From Sphingomonas sinipercae (GTDB lineage: Bacteria > Pseudomonadota > Alphaproteobacteria > Sphingomonadales > Sphingomonadaceae): DNA of 64,000 nucleotides. The notes below the pieces were generated by a model. The model saw only the letters and a program-made list of their open reading frames with translations. It was not told the origin of the DNA and did no database searches. Location: the NCBI RefSeq assembly GCF_011302055.1, contig NZ_CP049871.1, forward strand, positions 1,508,501 to 1,572,500, in the 5' to 3' direction. Below are positions 28,408-37,308 of this stretch, one piece after another. The position numbers and the translations under genes are program-made. Within the stretch, counting starts at the first letter, position 1. The number at the start of each line of letters is the position of its first letter.

Positions 28408-29436
28408 ATGCTCCGGCATAGCAGCGACACGGAGCCAGGCATCACGCGCAAGCGGATGGGCCGGTACTGGGCCTATTTCGACGCGGACGGGAAGCGGATC
28501 ACCGATCGCGAAGAGATCGATCGGTTAAACGCGATCGCCCTTCCCCCCGCTTACGAACAGGCATGGTTCTGCGCCAAACCCAACGGCCATCTGCAGGCCA
28601 CCGGCGTCGACGCGCGCGGACGCAAGCAATATCGATACCACCCGCTCTTTCGCGAAAAGCGCGAGCAAGCGAAATATGATGGGTTGCTGGATTTCGGGAA
28701 GAAGCTTCCGCGCCTTCGCCGCCGTGTCGAACAGGATTTGAAGCGGCGCAAGCTCGACCGCGATACGGTGCTGGCCGCTGTGGTCAGGCTCCTCGATACC
28801 GAGCACATCCGGATCGGCAACGAACAATATGCCCGGACCAACAAGAGCTTCGGGGCGACGACGCTTCGCAACCGCCACCTTCGCCGCAAAGGCAGCGCGC
28901 TGATGATGCGCTTCACCGGCAAGCACGGGATCGCCCACGAAGTGCGGATCACAGACAGCCGGCTCAAGCGGATCTGCAAGCATTGCCAGGACCTGCCCGG
29001 CCAAATGCTATTCCAATATCTCGACGACGACGGCGAGCCGCGGCCGATCGCGTCGGGCGACGTCAACGATTACATCAAGCGCGCCACTGGCGGCGATTTC
29101 ACCGCCAAGCACTTCCGCACCTGGGGCGCGAGCGTCATCGCCTTCGAACAGATGCTGGAGAAGGTCGAGAACGCCCGGATCAGCCTGAAGACCGTGATCG
29201 AGCCGGTGGCCGAGGCGCTTGGCAACACGGCAGCGATCAGCCGCAAGAGCTACGTCCATCCGCAGTTGCTCGAGGCATTGAAGGACGATCCACGCGACCC
29301 GCTTAACGGCCAGGGTGCGCCGGCCGCGCGCAAGCGGCTATCGAGTGCTGAAGTTGGCCTGCTCGACTTTCTCGCGCGCAGCGGGAAGCGCCGGAAGCGG
29401 AAGGTCACAAGACAATCCCAACCGGCGGCTGCTTGA
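28408..29436 (+). CDS. DNA topoisomerase IB
   Basis: This 342-residue enzyme is a poxvirus-like type IB topoisomerase that relaxes supercoils through a 3'-phosphotyrosyl intermediate. It has the N-terminal RYWAYFDADGKRITDREEIDRL, the catalytic core with IRIGNEQYARTNKSFGATTL, and the nucleophile in SRKSYVHPQLL (Tyr282). The frame is open from 28279, but family similarity begins at MLRHSSD, so ATG 28408 after GGATCGGGGGCG is preferred. These genes are scattered among bacteria and are not essential. Confidence 0.9.
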   Translation: MLRHSSDTEPGITRKRMGRYWAYFDADGKRITDREEIDRLNAIALPPAYEQAWFCAKPNGHLQATGVDARGRKQYRYHPLFREKREQAKYDGLLDFGKKLPRLRRRVEQDLKRRKLDRDTVLAAVVRLLDTEHIRIGNEQYARTNKSFGATTLRNRHLRRKGSALMMRFTGKHGIAHEVRITDSRLKRICKHCQDLPGQMLFQYLDDDGEPRPIASGDVNDYIKRATGGDFTAKHFRTWGASVIAFEQMLEKVENARISLKTVIEPVAEALGNTAAISRKSYVHPQLLEALKDDPRDPLNGQGAPAARKRLSSAEVGLLDFLARSGKRRKRKVTRQSQPAAA

Positions 29437-29470
29437 TTTCCATTCGCTCCTGCGGTCATGACCCGATGCC

Positions 29471-30574
29471 ATGAATGAGCGCATCACCTGGCCGGGCAGG
29501 ACCGCGGCCTGGCTGTCGCAGAACAGCACGGAATTGTTGATCGGGCTGGCGGTCGCACTGGCCCTTGTCGCGCTGATGCTGATGCTGCGAAGTGTCGGGC
29601 ATCGGATCATCGCCAACGACCCGCATTGCCGCACCTGGCGATCGGTGATCGGCCGAGTCCTGGCCAAGACCAGCCTGTTGTTCATGGTCGTGACCGCGCT
29701 CGACATCGTGGCCAGCTACACCGCACCTCCTTCCCGCGTCGGGCGACTGGTCGATATCGCCTTCATCATCGTCGCCGCGCTGCAGACGGCCGCCTGGGTC
29801 CGTGAATTGATCATGGGGATCATCGGGCGGCAGATTGGCGACGATCCGGGCGAAAGCACGCTCGGCAATGCCCGGACGGTCGTTCGCGTGCTGGTCAGCG
29901 TCGCGCTGTTCGCAGTGGCCGGGATTGTCATCCTCGACAATCTGGGCGTCAACGTCACCGCGCTGGTTGCAGGCCTCGGGATCGGCGGCATCGCCATCGG
30001 CCTGGCGGCACAGGGCATCTTCGCCGACCTGTTCGCCGCTCTGGCAATCCTGTTCGACCGGCCATTCCGCCGCGGTGACACGATCAGTTACGGTGGCAGC
30101 ACCGGGACAGTCGAAAGGATCGGGCTGAAGACCACCCGGATGCGCGCGCTTTCGGGCGAGCAATTGGTGATGTCGAACACCAAGCTGCTGGATCAGGAGA
30201 TCCGCAACCTGGCGGAGGGTCTTTCCCGCCGCAATACGCTCAACTTCGGGGTCGTTTATCAAACCGGCGCCGACCAGTTGCGGCGCCTGCGCGAGATTGC
30301 CGAAAGCTGCGTCGCCGCCGAGCCCGGGTGCACCTTCGTGCGTTGCGTAATGACCGGCTTCGGTCCGTCGAGCCTCGACCATGAACTAGTCTACGATGTC
30401 GCCAGCCTCGACCCCAACATTATCGGCGCGCACCGGACCGCGATCATGATGGCGATCATCGAAGCCTTCGCGGGCGATCGGATCGAATTCGCTTACCCGA
30501 CGCAGACGACGTTCACCGCGGCGCCGGACGGCACGCTGGTGATGCCCTACGCAACCCCGCCGGCCCAGTCCTGA
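29471..30574 (+). CDS. MscS family mechanosensitive channel
   Basis: This 367-residue protein has an N-terminal membrane helix (about 21-40), two further helices, then the pore-lining region GLGIGGIAIGLAAQGIFAD followed by the beta domain FDRPFRRGDTI. It should open on membrane tension and release osmolytes. Its stop TGA overlaps the ATG of the MaoC gene, so the two are in one transcript, although the functional link is unclear. Confidence 0.92.
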   Translation: MNERITWPGRTAAWLSQNSTELLIGLAVALALVALMLMLRSVGHRIIANDPHCRTWRSVIGRVLAKTSLLFMVVTALDIVASYTAPPSRVGRLVDIAFIIVAALQTAAWVRELIMGIIGRQIGDDPGESTLGNARTVVRVLVSVALFAVAGIVILDNLGVNVTALVAGLGIGGIAIGLAAQGIFADLFAALAILFDRPFRRGDTISYGGSTGTVERIGLKTTRMRALSGEQLVMSNTKLLDQEIRNLAEGLSRRNTLNFGVVYQTGADQLRRLREIAESCVAAEPGCTFVRCVMTGFGPSSLDHELVYDVASLDPNIIGAHRTAIMMAIIEAFAGDRIEFAYPTQTTFTAAPDGTLVMPYATPPAQS

Positions 30575-31029
30575 TGCCGATTGCGCCGGCCGAGGACATC
30601 CGGGCGATGATCGGCCGCGAGGTCGGCGTCTCCGGCTGGATCGTTGTCGACCAGCAGCGCATCGACGCCTTCGCCGACGCGACCGAAGACCGGCAGTTCA
30701 TCCACGTCGATCCAGCGACCGCTGCGCAGACACCGTTCGGCGGCACCATCGCTCATGGCTTCCTGTCCTTGTCGCTGCTGTCCCGGATGGCGGCGGACGT
30801 GATGCTGGTGCCTGATACGTTGAAGATGGCGGTCAATTACGGGCTCGAGCGAGTCCGTTTCCTCGGCCCGGTCCACGCCGGCAAACGCGTGCGCGGCCGC
30901 TTCACGCTGGAAAATATCGCGGAGCGCGCGCCCGGCCAAATACTTTTGCGACATGCCGTCACTGTCGAGATAGAAGGCGAAGACAAACCCGCTCTGTCGG
31001 CTATCTGGCTGACCCTGCTGGCCACCTGA
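30574..31029 (+). CDS. MaoC family (R)-hydratase
   Basis: This 151-residue hot-dog protein carries the hydratase-2 pattern: [14 protein letters not shown] (catalytic Asp and His) and [14 protein letters not shown]. It should hydrate a trans-2-enoyl-CoA. It begins inside the MscS stop codon and is followed, after an AGGAG site, by a thiolase gene 10 bases downstream, which suggests a beta-oxidation or PHA-precursor role. The substrate chain length is unknown. Confidence 0.88.
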   Translation: MPIAPAEDIRAMIGREVGVSGWIVVDQQRIDAFADATEDRQFIHVDPATAAQTPFGGTIAHGFLSLSLLSRMAADVMLVPDTLKMAVNYGLERVRFLGPVHAGKRVRGRFTLENIAERAPGQILLRHAVTVEIEGEDKPALSAIWLTLLAT

Positions 31030-31039
31030 GGAGACCAAA

Positions 31040-32221
31040 ATGCCCCGCGACGCCGTAATCGTCTCGACCGCCCGAACGCCGATCGGCCGTGCCTACAAGG
31101 GCGCCTTCAACGCGACTCCGGGACCGACGCTCGGCAGCTTCTCGCTGAAGCCGGCAATTGAACGCGCGGGGATCGACGCGGGCGAAATCGACGACGTCGT
31201 GTGGGGCGCGGTGCTCACGCAAGGCACGCAGTTCGGCAATATCGGCCGCATGGTCGCGCTTCGTGCCGGTTGCCCGGTGGGCGTGTCGGGAATGACGATC
31301 GACCGCCAGTGTTCGTCCGGCCTGATGGCGATCGCCACCGCCGCCAAGCAGATCATCACCGACCGGATGCAGGTTGTCGCCGCTGGTGGCCAGGACAGCA
31401 TTTCGATGGTGCAGACCCCCGAAATGCGGATCGCGCCCGACCCCTCGCTCGTCGCGATGCACAAGCATGTCTACATGCCGATGCTTCAGACCGCGGAGAC
31501 CGTCGCCCAGCGTTACGGGATCGCGCGCGAACGCCAGGACGAATATGCGCTCAAGAGCCAGCAGCGCACCGCCGTGGCGCAGGCCGAGGGCCGCTTCGAC
31601 GACGAGATCGTGCCGGTCACGACGACGATGATGGTCAAGGACAAGGTGACGGGCGCCGTCTCCCAGAAGGAAATCACCCTGTCCAAGGACGAGGGCAATC
31701 GCGCCGATACGACGATCGAAGGCCTGAAAGCGCTCAACCCCGTGCTTGGCCCCGACACGTCGATCACCGCCGGCAATGCCAGCCAACTGTCCGACGGAAG
31801 CTCTGCGTGCATCCTGATGGAAGCAGGCGAAGCCCAGCGCCGCGGGATCGCGCCAATGGGCCGCTACGTCGGGATGGCGGTCGCCGGGACCGAGCCCGAC
31901 GAGATGGGGATCGGCCCGATCGATGCGGTGCGCAAGTTGCTCGACCGCTTCGACCTGAAGGTCGACGACATTGGCCTGTGGGAACTCAACGAGGCGTTCG
32001 CGGTGCAGGTGCTCTACAGCGCCGACCAGCTCGGCATTCCCGAGGACCGGCTCAACGTCGACGGCGGCTCAATCTCGATCGGCCACCCCTATGGAATGAG
32101 CGGTGCGCGGATGACCGGGCACGCGCTCATCGAGGGCAAGCGGCGCGGCGTGAAGCATATCGTCGTCACGATGTGCGTCGGCGGCGGCATGGGTGCCGCC
32201 GGCCTGTTCGAGGTCCTATAG
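31040..32221 (+). CDS. Acetyl-CoA C-acyltransferase (thiolase)
   Basis: This 393-residue thiolase has the nucleophile Cys91 in [11 protein letters not shown], the His in NEAFAVQ, and the acid/base Cys379 in [14 protein letters not shown]. It either cleaves 3-ketoacyl-CoA in beta-oxidation or condenses acetyl-CoA. With the MaoC hydratase upstream it may also serve the PHA genes 2 kb away or the last step of phenylacetate degradation, but position does not decide. An AGGAG site precedes the ATG. Confidence 0.93.
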   Translation: MPRDAVIVSTARTPIGRAYKGAFNATPGPTLGSFSLKPAIERAGIDAGEIDDVVWGAVLTQGTQFGNIGRMVALRAGCPVGVSGMTIDRQCSSGLMAIATAAKQIITDRMQVVAAGGQDSISMVQTPEMRIAPDPSLVAMHKHVYMPMLQTAETVAQRYGIARERQDEYALKSQQRTAVAQAEGRFDDEIVPVTTTMMVKDKVTGAVSQKEITLSKDEGNRADTTIEGLKALNPVLGPDTSITAGNASQLSDGSSACILMEAGEAQRRGIAPMGRYVGMAVAGTEPDEMGIGPIDAVRKLLDRFDLKVDDIGLWELNEAFAVQVLYSADQLGIPEDRLNVDGGSISIGHPYGMSGARMTGHALIEGKRRGVKHIVVTMCVGGGMGAAGLFEVL

Positions 32222-32225
32222 CTCC

Positions 32226-32939
32226 CTAGCCGCGGTTGGCGGGGATGATGCGCCCGCTTCCAAACCGCTGCTGCCGAAGGTTCGACGGACGGCCGACATA
32301 ACGGATGGTGCCGGAGCCGAAGACCTGCGCGTCGAGGGTTCCGGGAGTGCGGACCGTGGCGTCGCCGCTGCCGTAAAGTCCGACCTTCGCGTTCTGCGCG
32401 ACCAGGCCGGCGAGCGCGGCCCTGCCCGATCCGTGAATGTCCAGCGACAGGTTGCCCGTGCGGCCGGTGGCCTGGACACCGCCCGACCCATTGAAGGTCA
32501 GCGCCAGCCGCCGATTGTTGACGCCGTTGATCGTCACCTGTCCGCTGCCCGACGATTCGAATGAATCGAGGCTGGGCGTCGTAATCCAAACGCGGATCGG
32601 CCCACGCATCCGGAAGGAACCGCGGTTGCCCAGGTGCAGGGTGCCGTTGCGCACCTGAGTCGTCAGCAATGGCAGGATGTTGTCGTCAGCCGCGATCATC
32701 AGCGATGGCCGCGGGCCGAACCGAATTTGAACATCGGCAGAGCCTGCTGTCTCAACCCGCTGGTACGCGGAAACCGGCCGCACCTGCTGGACCACACGGC
32801 CGCTGCCGGTCACGATCGGGTACCGGTCATTGGTGACTGTGGTCCAGTTCTGCGCGAGCAGTCCGGACGTCGGCAGCAGCAATGCCGCGGAGGTGAGCCC
32901 GGCGGCGGCGAAGAAAATCAGCGTGTGGCGATGAGTCAT
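32226..32939 (-). CDS. Exported head-GIN (DUF2807) domain protein
   Basis: This 237-residue protein has an N-terminal signal peptide (hydrophobic core LIFFAAAGLTSAALLLPTSG, cleavage likely after LLAQ) and a DUF2807 beta-helix domain. The repeating GSGxV and GSGRA pattern, with runs of SG at about residues 132, 150, 168 and 192, is typical. It is presumably periplasmic or surface bound; its function is unknown. A BlaI-like palindrome lies 23 bases upstream of its start. Confidence 0.83.
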   Translation of the reverse strand: MTHRHTLIFFAAAGLTSAALLLPTSGLLAQNWTTVTNDRYPIVTGSGRVVQQVRPVSAYQRVETAGSADVQIRFGPRPSLMIAADDNILPLLTTQVRNGTLHLGNRGSFRMRGPIRVWITTPSLDSFESSGSGQVTINGVNNRRLALTFNGSGGVQATGRTGNLSLDIHGSGRAALAGLVAQNAKVGLYGSGDATVRTPGTLDAQVFGSGTIRYVGRPSNLRQQRFGSGRIIPANRG

Positions 32940-32961
32940 AACGACCTCCTGTTCGATTCGC

Positions 32962-32971
32962 TACATTTGTA
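32962..32971. promoter_or_regulatory. TACA-TT-TGTA palindrome, BlaI/CopY-type operator candidate
   Basis: The ten bases TACATTTGTA, extended to CTACA-TT-TGTAG, form an inverted repeat with a 2-base centre. The BlaI/MecI/CopY family of repressors recognises TACAnnTGTA. It sits between the divergent DUF2807 gene (start 32939) and DUF4126 gene (start 33036), where it could control either. No such repressor gene lies in this window. Confidence 0.4.
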
Positions 32972-33035
32972 GCTTATGCGCGCAAATAGGCGAATGGTTT
33001 TTCGACGAACGGCGGATCGTGGTAAGCGAACGGGC

Positions 33036-33638
33036 ATGAGCGCTGTCGAACTTGTCGCCCTCGCCTCCTCCGTCAGCCTGCTTGCCGGCTGGCGGCTTTA
33101 TCTGGTCACTTTCGCCACCGGCCTGGCGATGCAGTTCGGCTGGATCGGCTCGCCGGAGCAGCTCGACGCCTTGGACGTCCTCGCCAGCAATTGGGTGATC
33201 GGGATCGCCGGTGCCGGTGCGATTGCGGAATTCTTTGCCGACAAGATCGCCTGGGTCGATAGCGCCTGGGATGGGATTCACAGCCTGGTGCGCCCGCTTG
33301 GCGGCGCCTTGCTCGCGCTCGCGATCGTCGACGCGGGCAACCCGGCCTGGCAGGTCGCGAGCTTCCTCCTCGGCGGAGGCGGCGCCTTGATCGCCCATGT
33401 CGGCAAGGCCGGGGCGAGGACGGTCGTCAATGCCAGTCCCGAGCCGGTATCCAACGTAGTGGTTTCAACCGCCGAAGACGTTGCGACCGGGGGGTTGTTC
33501 GCGCTGGCGGTCAGCTACCCGATCGCGGCAGCGGCGATCGCGGCGATACTGGTGATCCTTTCGCTTTGGCTTGCGCTTGCCGCCAGGCGACTGCTCAAGC
33601 GGCTCCTGCCCGCACCGGCACCCCGCGCGCCGCGTTGA
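33036..33638 (+). CDS. DUF4126 membrane protein
   Basis: This 200-residue protein has four or more membrane helices (for example LVALASSVSLLAGWRLYL, GIAGAGAIAEFFADK and the C-terminal AAAIAAILVILSLWLALAA) and the DUF4126 hallmark KIAWVDSAWDGIHSLVRPLGG. The frame is open from 32976, but the first 20 residues are basic and not membrane-like, so I place the start at ATG 33036. Function unknown. Confidence 0.83.
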   Translation: MSAVELVALASSVSLLAGWRLYLVTFATGLAMQFGWIGSPEQLDALDVLASNWVIGIAGAGAIAEFFADKIAWVDSAWDGIHSLVRPLGGALLALAIVDAGNPAWQVASFLLGGGGALIAHVGKAGARTVVNASPEPVSNVVVSTAEDVATGGLFALAVSYPIAAAAIAAILVILSLWLALAARRLLKRLLPAPAPRAPR

Positions 33639-33686
33639 ACCGCATCGCTCGACGCGTGTTGTCATGGCATAGAGGAGAGCGGAACA

Positions 33687-33935
33687 ATGCCGACATCAGA
33701 AAAGCCATTGGTTGAACGGATTGCACGCGTGCTCGCCGCCGAGGCGCACAGCAGCAATGCGCAAGGCAGCGACCCGTCCGCCGCGGAGAAGATCGACAAG
33801 GTCTGGCCGGAGCATGTCAATCAGGCCATCGCCGTGCTCCACACGATGCGCGAACCCGACCAGCAGATGGCCGGCGTCGGCGACGTGGAGACCTGGGCGC
33901 GAATGGTCGAGGAAGCGATCGCCAACGCGGATTGA
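33687..33935 (+). CDS. Small conserved hypothetical protein
   Basis: This 82-residue soluble protein is acidic and helical, with LVERIARVLAAEAHSSNAQG, DKVWPEHVNQAIAVLHTMREPD and a C-terminal WARMVEEAIANA. I recognise it only as a short sphingomonad hypothetical. A good GGAGAG ribosome-binding site lies before the ATG. A terminator on the minus strand follows shortly after its stop. Confidence 0.68.
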   Translation: MPTSEKPLVERIARVLAAEAHSSNAQGSDPSAAEKIDKVWPEHVNQAIAVLHTMREPDQQMAGVGDVETWARMVEEAIANAD

Positions 33936-33957
33936 ACATCCCGCGAGGCGCTGCCGC

Positions 33958-33992
33958 AAAAAAAAGGCCGCCCGGTCGCCCGGACGGCCTTT
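33958..33992 (-). terminator. Rho-independent terminator (for minus-strand transcripts)
   Basis: A GC-rich hairpin (arms GGCCG/CGGCC, extended by CCGG/CCGG inside and AAA/TTT outside) is followed on the minus strand by eight T residues (33958-33965 on plus are all A). It would end the phaZ transcript just past the tiny ORF at 34020-34085. On the plus strand only TTT follows the stem, so it is weaker there. Confidence 0.8.
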
Positions 33993-34019
33993 CCATTGCC
34001 TAGCCAGGGTGGTCTGGCG

Positions 34020-34085
34020 TTAAGCAGAAACCTCCGCGGAGGCTGCGCTCACCTGGGCCACGTTCGGCATTGGACAATGAGACAT
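34020..34085 (-). CDS. Tiny ORF of 21 residues with a maximal ribosome-binding site
   Basis: AAAGGAGGTG, a near-complete complement to the 16S rRNA tail, stands 5 bases before an ATG that opens a 21-codon frame (MSHCPMPNVAQVSAASAEV and SA) ending TAA. It lies 77 bases after the phaZ stop and ends just before the terminator. The first 28 bases of the initiation region match another tiny ORF at 38107-38160 with two mismatches. I do not recognise the peptide. The start signal is far stronger than chance would give, so it is likely translated. Confidence 0.5.
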   Translation of the reverse strand: MSHCPMPNVAQVSAASAEVSA

Positions 34086-34162
34086 CAGACCACCTCCTTT
34101 CGCTTGTTTACAACCAGCAGAAATGTGGTGACCGGGCTGCTTATTTCAAGCCGATCAAGACG

Positions 34163-35392
34163 TTAGCGGTGGCTTGCGATCCAGTCGTCGACCACCGGGG
34201 CGATCTTGTCGCGCCAGCGGCGGCCATTGAAGATGCCGTAATGGCCGACCTTCTCCGCCATATAATATTGCTTGTCCGCGGCGGGCAGTTTCGTCGCCAG
34301 CCCAAGCGCCGCCTTGGTTTGCCCAAGCCCAGAGATGTCGTCGCGCTCGCCTTCGATTGCCAGCAGCGCGGTATCGCGAATGGCCGTCGGATCGACCTTG
34401 CGGCCGCGATGGGTCAACTTGCCGCGCGGAAGCAGGTGCCGCTTGAACACGACGTCGACCGTCTGCAGGTAGAATTCCGCCGTCATGTCGGCGACCGATC
34501 GATATTCGTCGTAAAATGCCTTGGTCGCGTCGGCGCTTTCCTCGTCGCCGGCCACGAGGTGCTTGAACATTTCCCAGTGGCTGACGAGGTGCCCGCCAAG
34601 GTTCATGGTCATGAACCCGGCCAGCTGCAGGAAGCCAGGGTAAACCTTGCGGCCCCCGCCCGGGTAATAAAGCGGCACCGATGCGACGACGTTGTTTTCG
34701 AACCAGCCCAGCGGCCGTTCGGTCGCCAGCGTGTTGACCGCCGTCGGCGCTTCCCGCGTATCGATCGGCCCGCCCATCATCGTCAGCGTCCGGGGCCGCC
34801 ACTTGTTCTTGTCAGCCGCCATCAGCGCGGTCGCGGCGAAAGCCGGGACGGAAGGCTGGCAAACCGCGATCATGTGCGGCCGTTGCCCGGTCCGTTCCCC
34901 GATCAGCTCCAGGAACTCGATCAAATAATCGACATAGTCGTCGAGATCGAACGATCCTTCGTCCTGCGGCACCAGCTTCGCGTCGCGCCAATCGGTGATG
35001 TAAACGTCGTGCCGCGGCAGCATGCGCTCGACAGTGCCCCGAAGCAGGGTCGCGAAGTGGCCGGACATAGGCGCGACGATCAGCAGCGGCGGCCCGTCTT
35101 CGACGCCCTCGCGGGCGAAATGCTTGAGCTGGCCGAATGCCTTGCGCAGGACAATCTCCTCATGCACCGCGACCTTGCGGCCCGCGACCTTGGTCGAGGC
35201 CAGGCCGAATTCGGGCTTGCCGCGCGTTGCTGCTGCATGTGCGAAAACATCCAGGCTCGCGGCGATCAGCGGGCTGGTCGAAGCATAAGAGAGCGGGTTT
35301 GACGGATTGTTGAGCCAGCCGGCGCTCATCCCCGCCCACTTGCTTGCTCCGGCAAGCAGCGAGCGCTGCATTTCATAAGCGTCGTAAAGCAT
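34163..35392 (-). CDS. phaZ: Intracellular polyhydroxyalkanoate depolymerase
   Basis: This 409-residue protein belongs to the intracellular PhaZ family that mobilises stored PHA. The lipase-box-like nucleophile is a cysteine, in AVCQPSVPAF (Cys178), as in PhaZ1-type enzymes. Other family segments are LIVAPMSGHFATLLRGT, YITDWRDAKLVP and the C-terminal GHYGIFNGRRWR. The reading frame continues to 35641, but homology begins MLYDAYEMQ, so I place the start at 35392. The extension would overlap the divergent ABC gene. Confidence 0.93.
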   Translation of the reverse strand: MLYDAYEMQRSLLAGASKWAGMSAGWLNNPSNPLSYASTSPLIAASLDVFAHAAATRGKPEFGLASTKVAGRKVAVHEEIVLRKAFGQLKHFAREGVEDGPPLLIVAPMSGHFATLLRGTVERMLPRHDVYITDWRDAKLVPQDEGSFDLDDYVDYLIEFLELIGERTGQRPHMIAVCQPSVPAFAATALMAADKNKWRPRTLTMMGGPIDTREAPTAVNTLATERPLGWFENNVVASVPLYYPGGGRKVYPGFLQLAGFMTMNLGGHLVSHWEMFKHLVAGDEESADATKAFYDEYRSVADMTAEFYLQTVDVVFKRHLLPRGKLTHRGRKVDPTAIRDTALLAIEGERDDISGLGQTKAALGLATKLPAADKQYYMAEKVGHYGIFNGRRWRDKIAPVVDDWIASHR

Positions 35393-35520
35393 TCGGCTGT
35401 GTGTCCTCTCGCCCATCAACAGATGTGACCGCCATTTTGTGCCAGCGCAAGCGTCATGCTGCACTGCAACAGCGGCTTGCCTGAATTGAGCCTGGGCAGC
35501 GGCACTGCTAGGGCGCGGCC

Positions 35521-37302
35521 ATGGCCCAAGCGAAGGACGAGAAGCCGCGAGGCAATATCGGTAATCTGATGCTCGTTTGGCGTGCTGCCGGCCGGTACCC
35601 GCAGCGCATCGCCGCCGCATTATTCTTCCTGTGCCTGTCATCGGCCGCGACGCTGGCGATCCCTTATGGGTTCAAGCGAGTCATCGATCGCGGCTTCGGC
35701 AGCGCCGGCGCCAATTCCGCGAGCGTCGGCGAGGCCTTCCATTACCTGCTGATGATCGTGATCGTGCTGGCCATCGCGACCGCCATGCGCTTTTATTTCG
35801 TGTCCTGGATCGGCGAGCGCACGGTCGCCGACCTGCGCATCAAGGTGCAGCGCAACCTGCTCACGCTGCCGCCCCGCTTCTTCGAAGAGAACCGCCCTTC
35901 GGAGATCGCCTCGCGCCTGACCGCCGATACCACCCTGCTCGAGCAGGTCGTCGGATCCAGCGTCTCCTTTGCGCTGCGCAATATCGCGACCGGCGTGGGC
36001 GGGATCATCTACCTCTTCGCGCTGTCGCCCAAGCTTGCCGGCATGCTGCTGGTTGGGATTCCGCTGATCTTCGGGCCGGTCGTCCTGTTCGGCCGGCGAA
36101 TTCGTGCGCTCAGCCGCTCATCGCAGGATCGCATCGCCGATGTCGGGTCGACGGTTTCGGAGACGCTCGGCGCGATGAAGGTCGTCCAGGCCTTCAGGCA
36201 GGAAGAGCGCGAGCTTCACCGCTTCAGCGATACCGTGGAGCTCGCCTTCGGAATTGCGCGCCGGCGCTTCCTGCTGCGTGCGGTCATGACGTTCACGGTC
36301 ATCGCGCTCGTCTTCAGCGCCATCGTTCTGATCCTTTGGGAAGGCGCGACCGACGTCGCCGCGGGTCGAATGACCGGGGGCGCGATCGCTGCCTTCGTCT
36401 TCACCGGGGTGCTGGTCGGCGGCGCCTTCGGGGCGCTGACCGAAGTCTATGGCGACCTGTTGCGCGGCTCCGGTGCGGCCGGGCGTATCCAGGAACTGAT
36501 CGAGGCCCGGCCGGAGATTCGCGCACCGGAAACGCCGCGGCCCCTGCCGATCCCGGGGCGCGGCGCGCTTGCCTTCGACGACGTCACCTTCCGCTATCCG
36601 ACGCGCCCCGAAGACAAGGCTTTGCACAACCTCACCCTGTCGATCCGGCCGGGCGAGACGGTTGCGGTCGTCGGCCCGTCCGGTGCGGGAAAGTCGACGT
36701 TGTTCCAGCTGGCGCTACGCTTCTACGATCCGCAGGAAGGGCAGGTCACCCTTGATGGCGTCGACCTTCGCGACGCGAGCCCGACGGAATTGCGCAGCCG
36801 AATTGCGCTGGTTCCGCAAGAAACGATCATCTTCGCCGCCTCGGCCCGCGACAACATCCGCTACGGCCGTTGGGACGCCACGGATGCCGAGATCATCGAA
36901 GCGGCTAAGTCGGCCAACGCGCACGAATTCCTCGACCAACTGTCCGACGGCTACGACACCTTCCTCGGCGAAGGCGGCGCGCGACTGTCCGGCGGGCAGC
37001 GGCAGCGCATCGTCATCGCCCGCGCCTTGCTCCTCGATGCGCCCCTGCTCCTGCTCGACGAGGCGACTTCGGCGCTCGACGCTCACAGCGAGCAATTGGT
37101 TCAGGAAGCGCTTGAGCGGCTGATGAAGACACGGACGACCGTGGTGATCGCGCACCGGCTGGCAACGACGCGCGCGGCGGATCGGATCATCGTCATGGAC
37201 GGCGGCCGGATCGTCGAGGAAGGCACGCATGCCTCGCTCAACGCGCAGGGCGGCCTGTACGCGAGCTTGGCGCGGCTGCAGTTCGCCGGCCAAGCTGCTT
37301 AA
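35521..37302 (+). CDS. ABC exporter, ATP-binding and permease fusion
   Basis: This 593-residue half-transporter has six N-terminal membrane helices and a C-terminal ATPase with Walker A GPSGAGKST (from 385), signature LSGGQRQR (from 489) and Walker B LLLLDEATSALD. It resembles MsbA/HlyB-type lipid or drug exporters and should act as a homodimer. The neighbouring PHA genes do not fix its cargo. It is divergent from phaZ, with 128 bases between starts. Confidence 0.9.
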   Translation: MAQAKDEKPRGNIGNLMLVWRAAGRYPQRIAAALFFLCLSSAATLAIPYGFKRVIDRGFGSAGANSASVGEAFHYLLMIVIVLAIATAMRFYFVSWIGERTVADLRIKVQRNLLTLPPRFFEENRPSEIASRLTADTTLLEQVVGSSVSFALRNIATGVGGIIYLFALSPKLAGMLLVGIPLIFGPVVLFGRRIRALSRSSQDRIADVGSTVSETLGAMKVVQAFRQEERELHRFSDTVELAFGIARRRFLLRAVMTFTVIALVFSAIVLILWEGATDVAAGRMTGGAIAAFVFTGVLVGGAFGALTEVYGDLLRGSGAAGRIQELIEARPEIRAPETPRPLPIPGRGALAFDDVTFRYPTRPEDKALHNLTLSIRPGETVAVVGPSGAGKSTLFQLALRFYDPQEGQVTLDGVDLRDASPTELRSRIALVPQETIIFAASARDNIRYGRWDATDAEIIEAAKSANAHEFLDQLSDGYDTFLGEGGARLSGGQRQRIVIARALLLDAPLLLLDEATSALDAHSEQLVQEALERLMKTRTTVVIAHRLATTRAADRIIVMDGGRIVEEGTHASLNAQGGLYASLARLQFAGQAA

Positions 37303-37308
37303 TCGACC

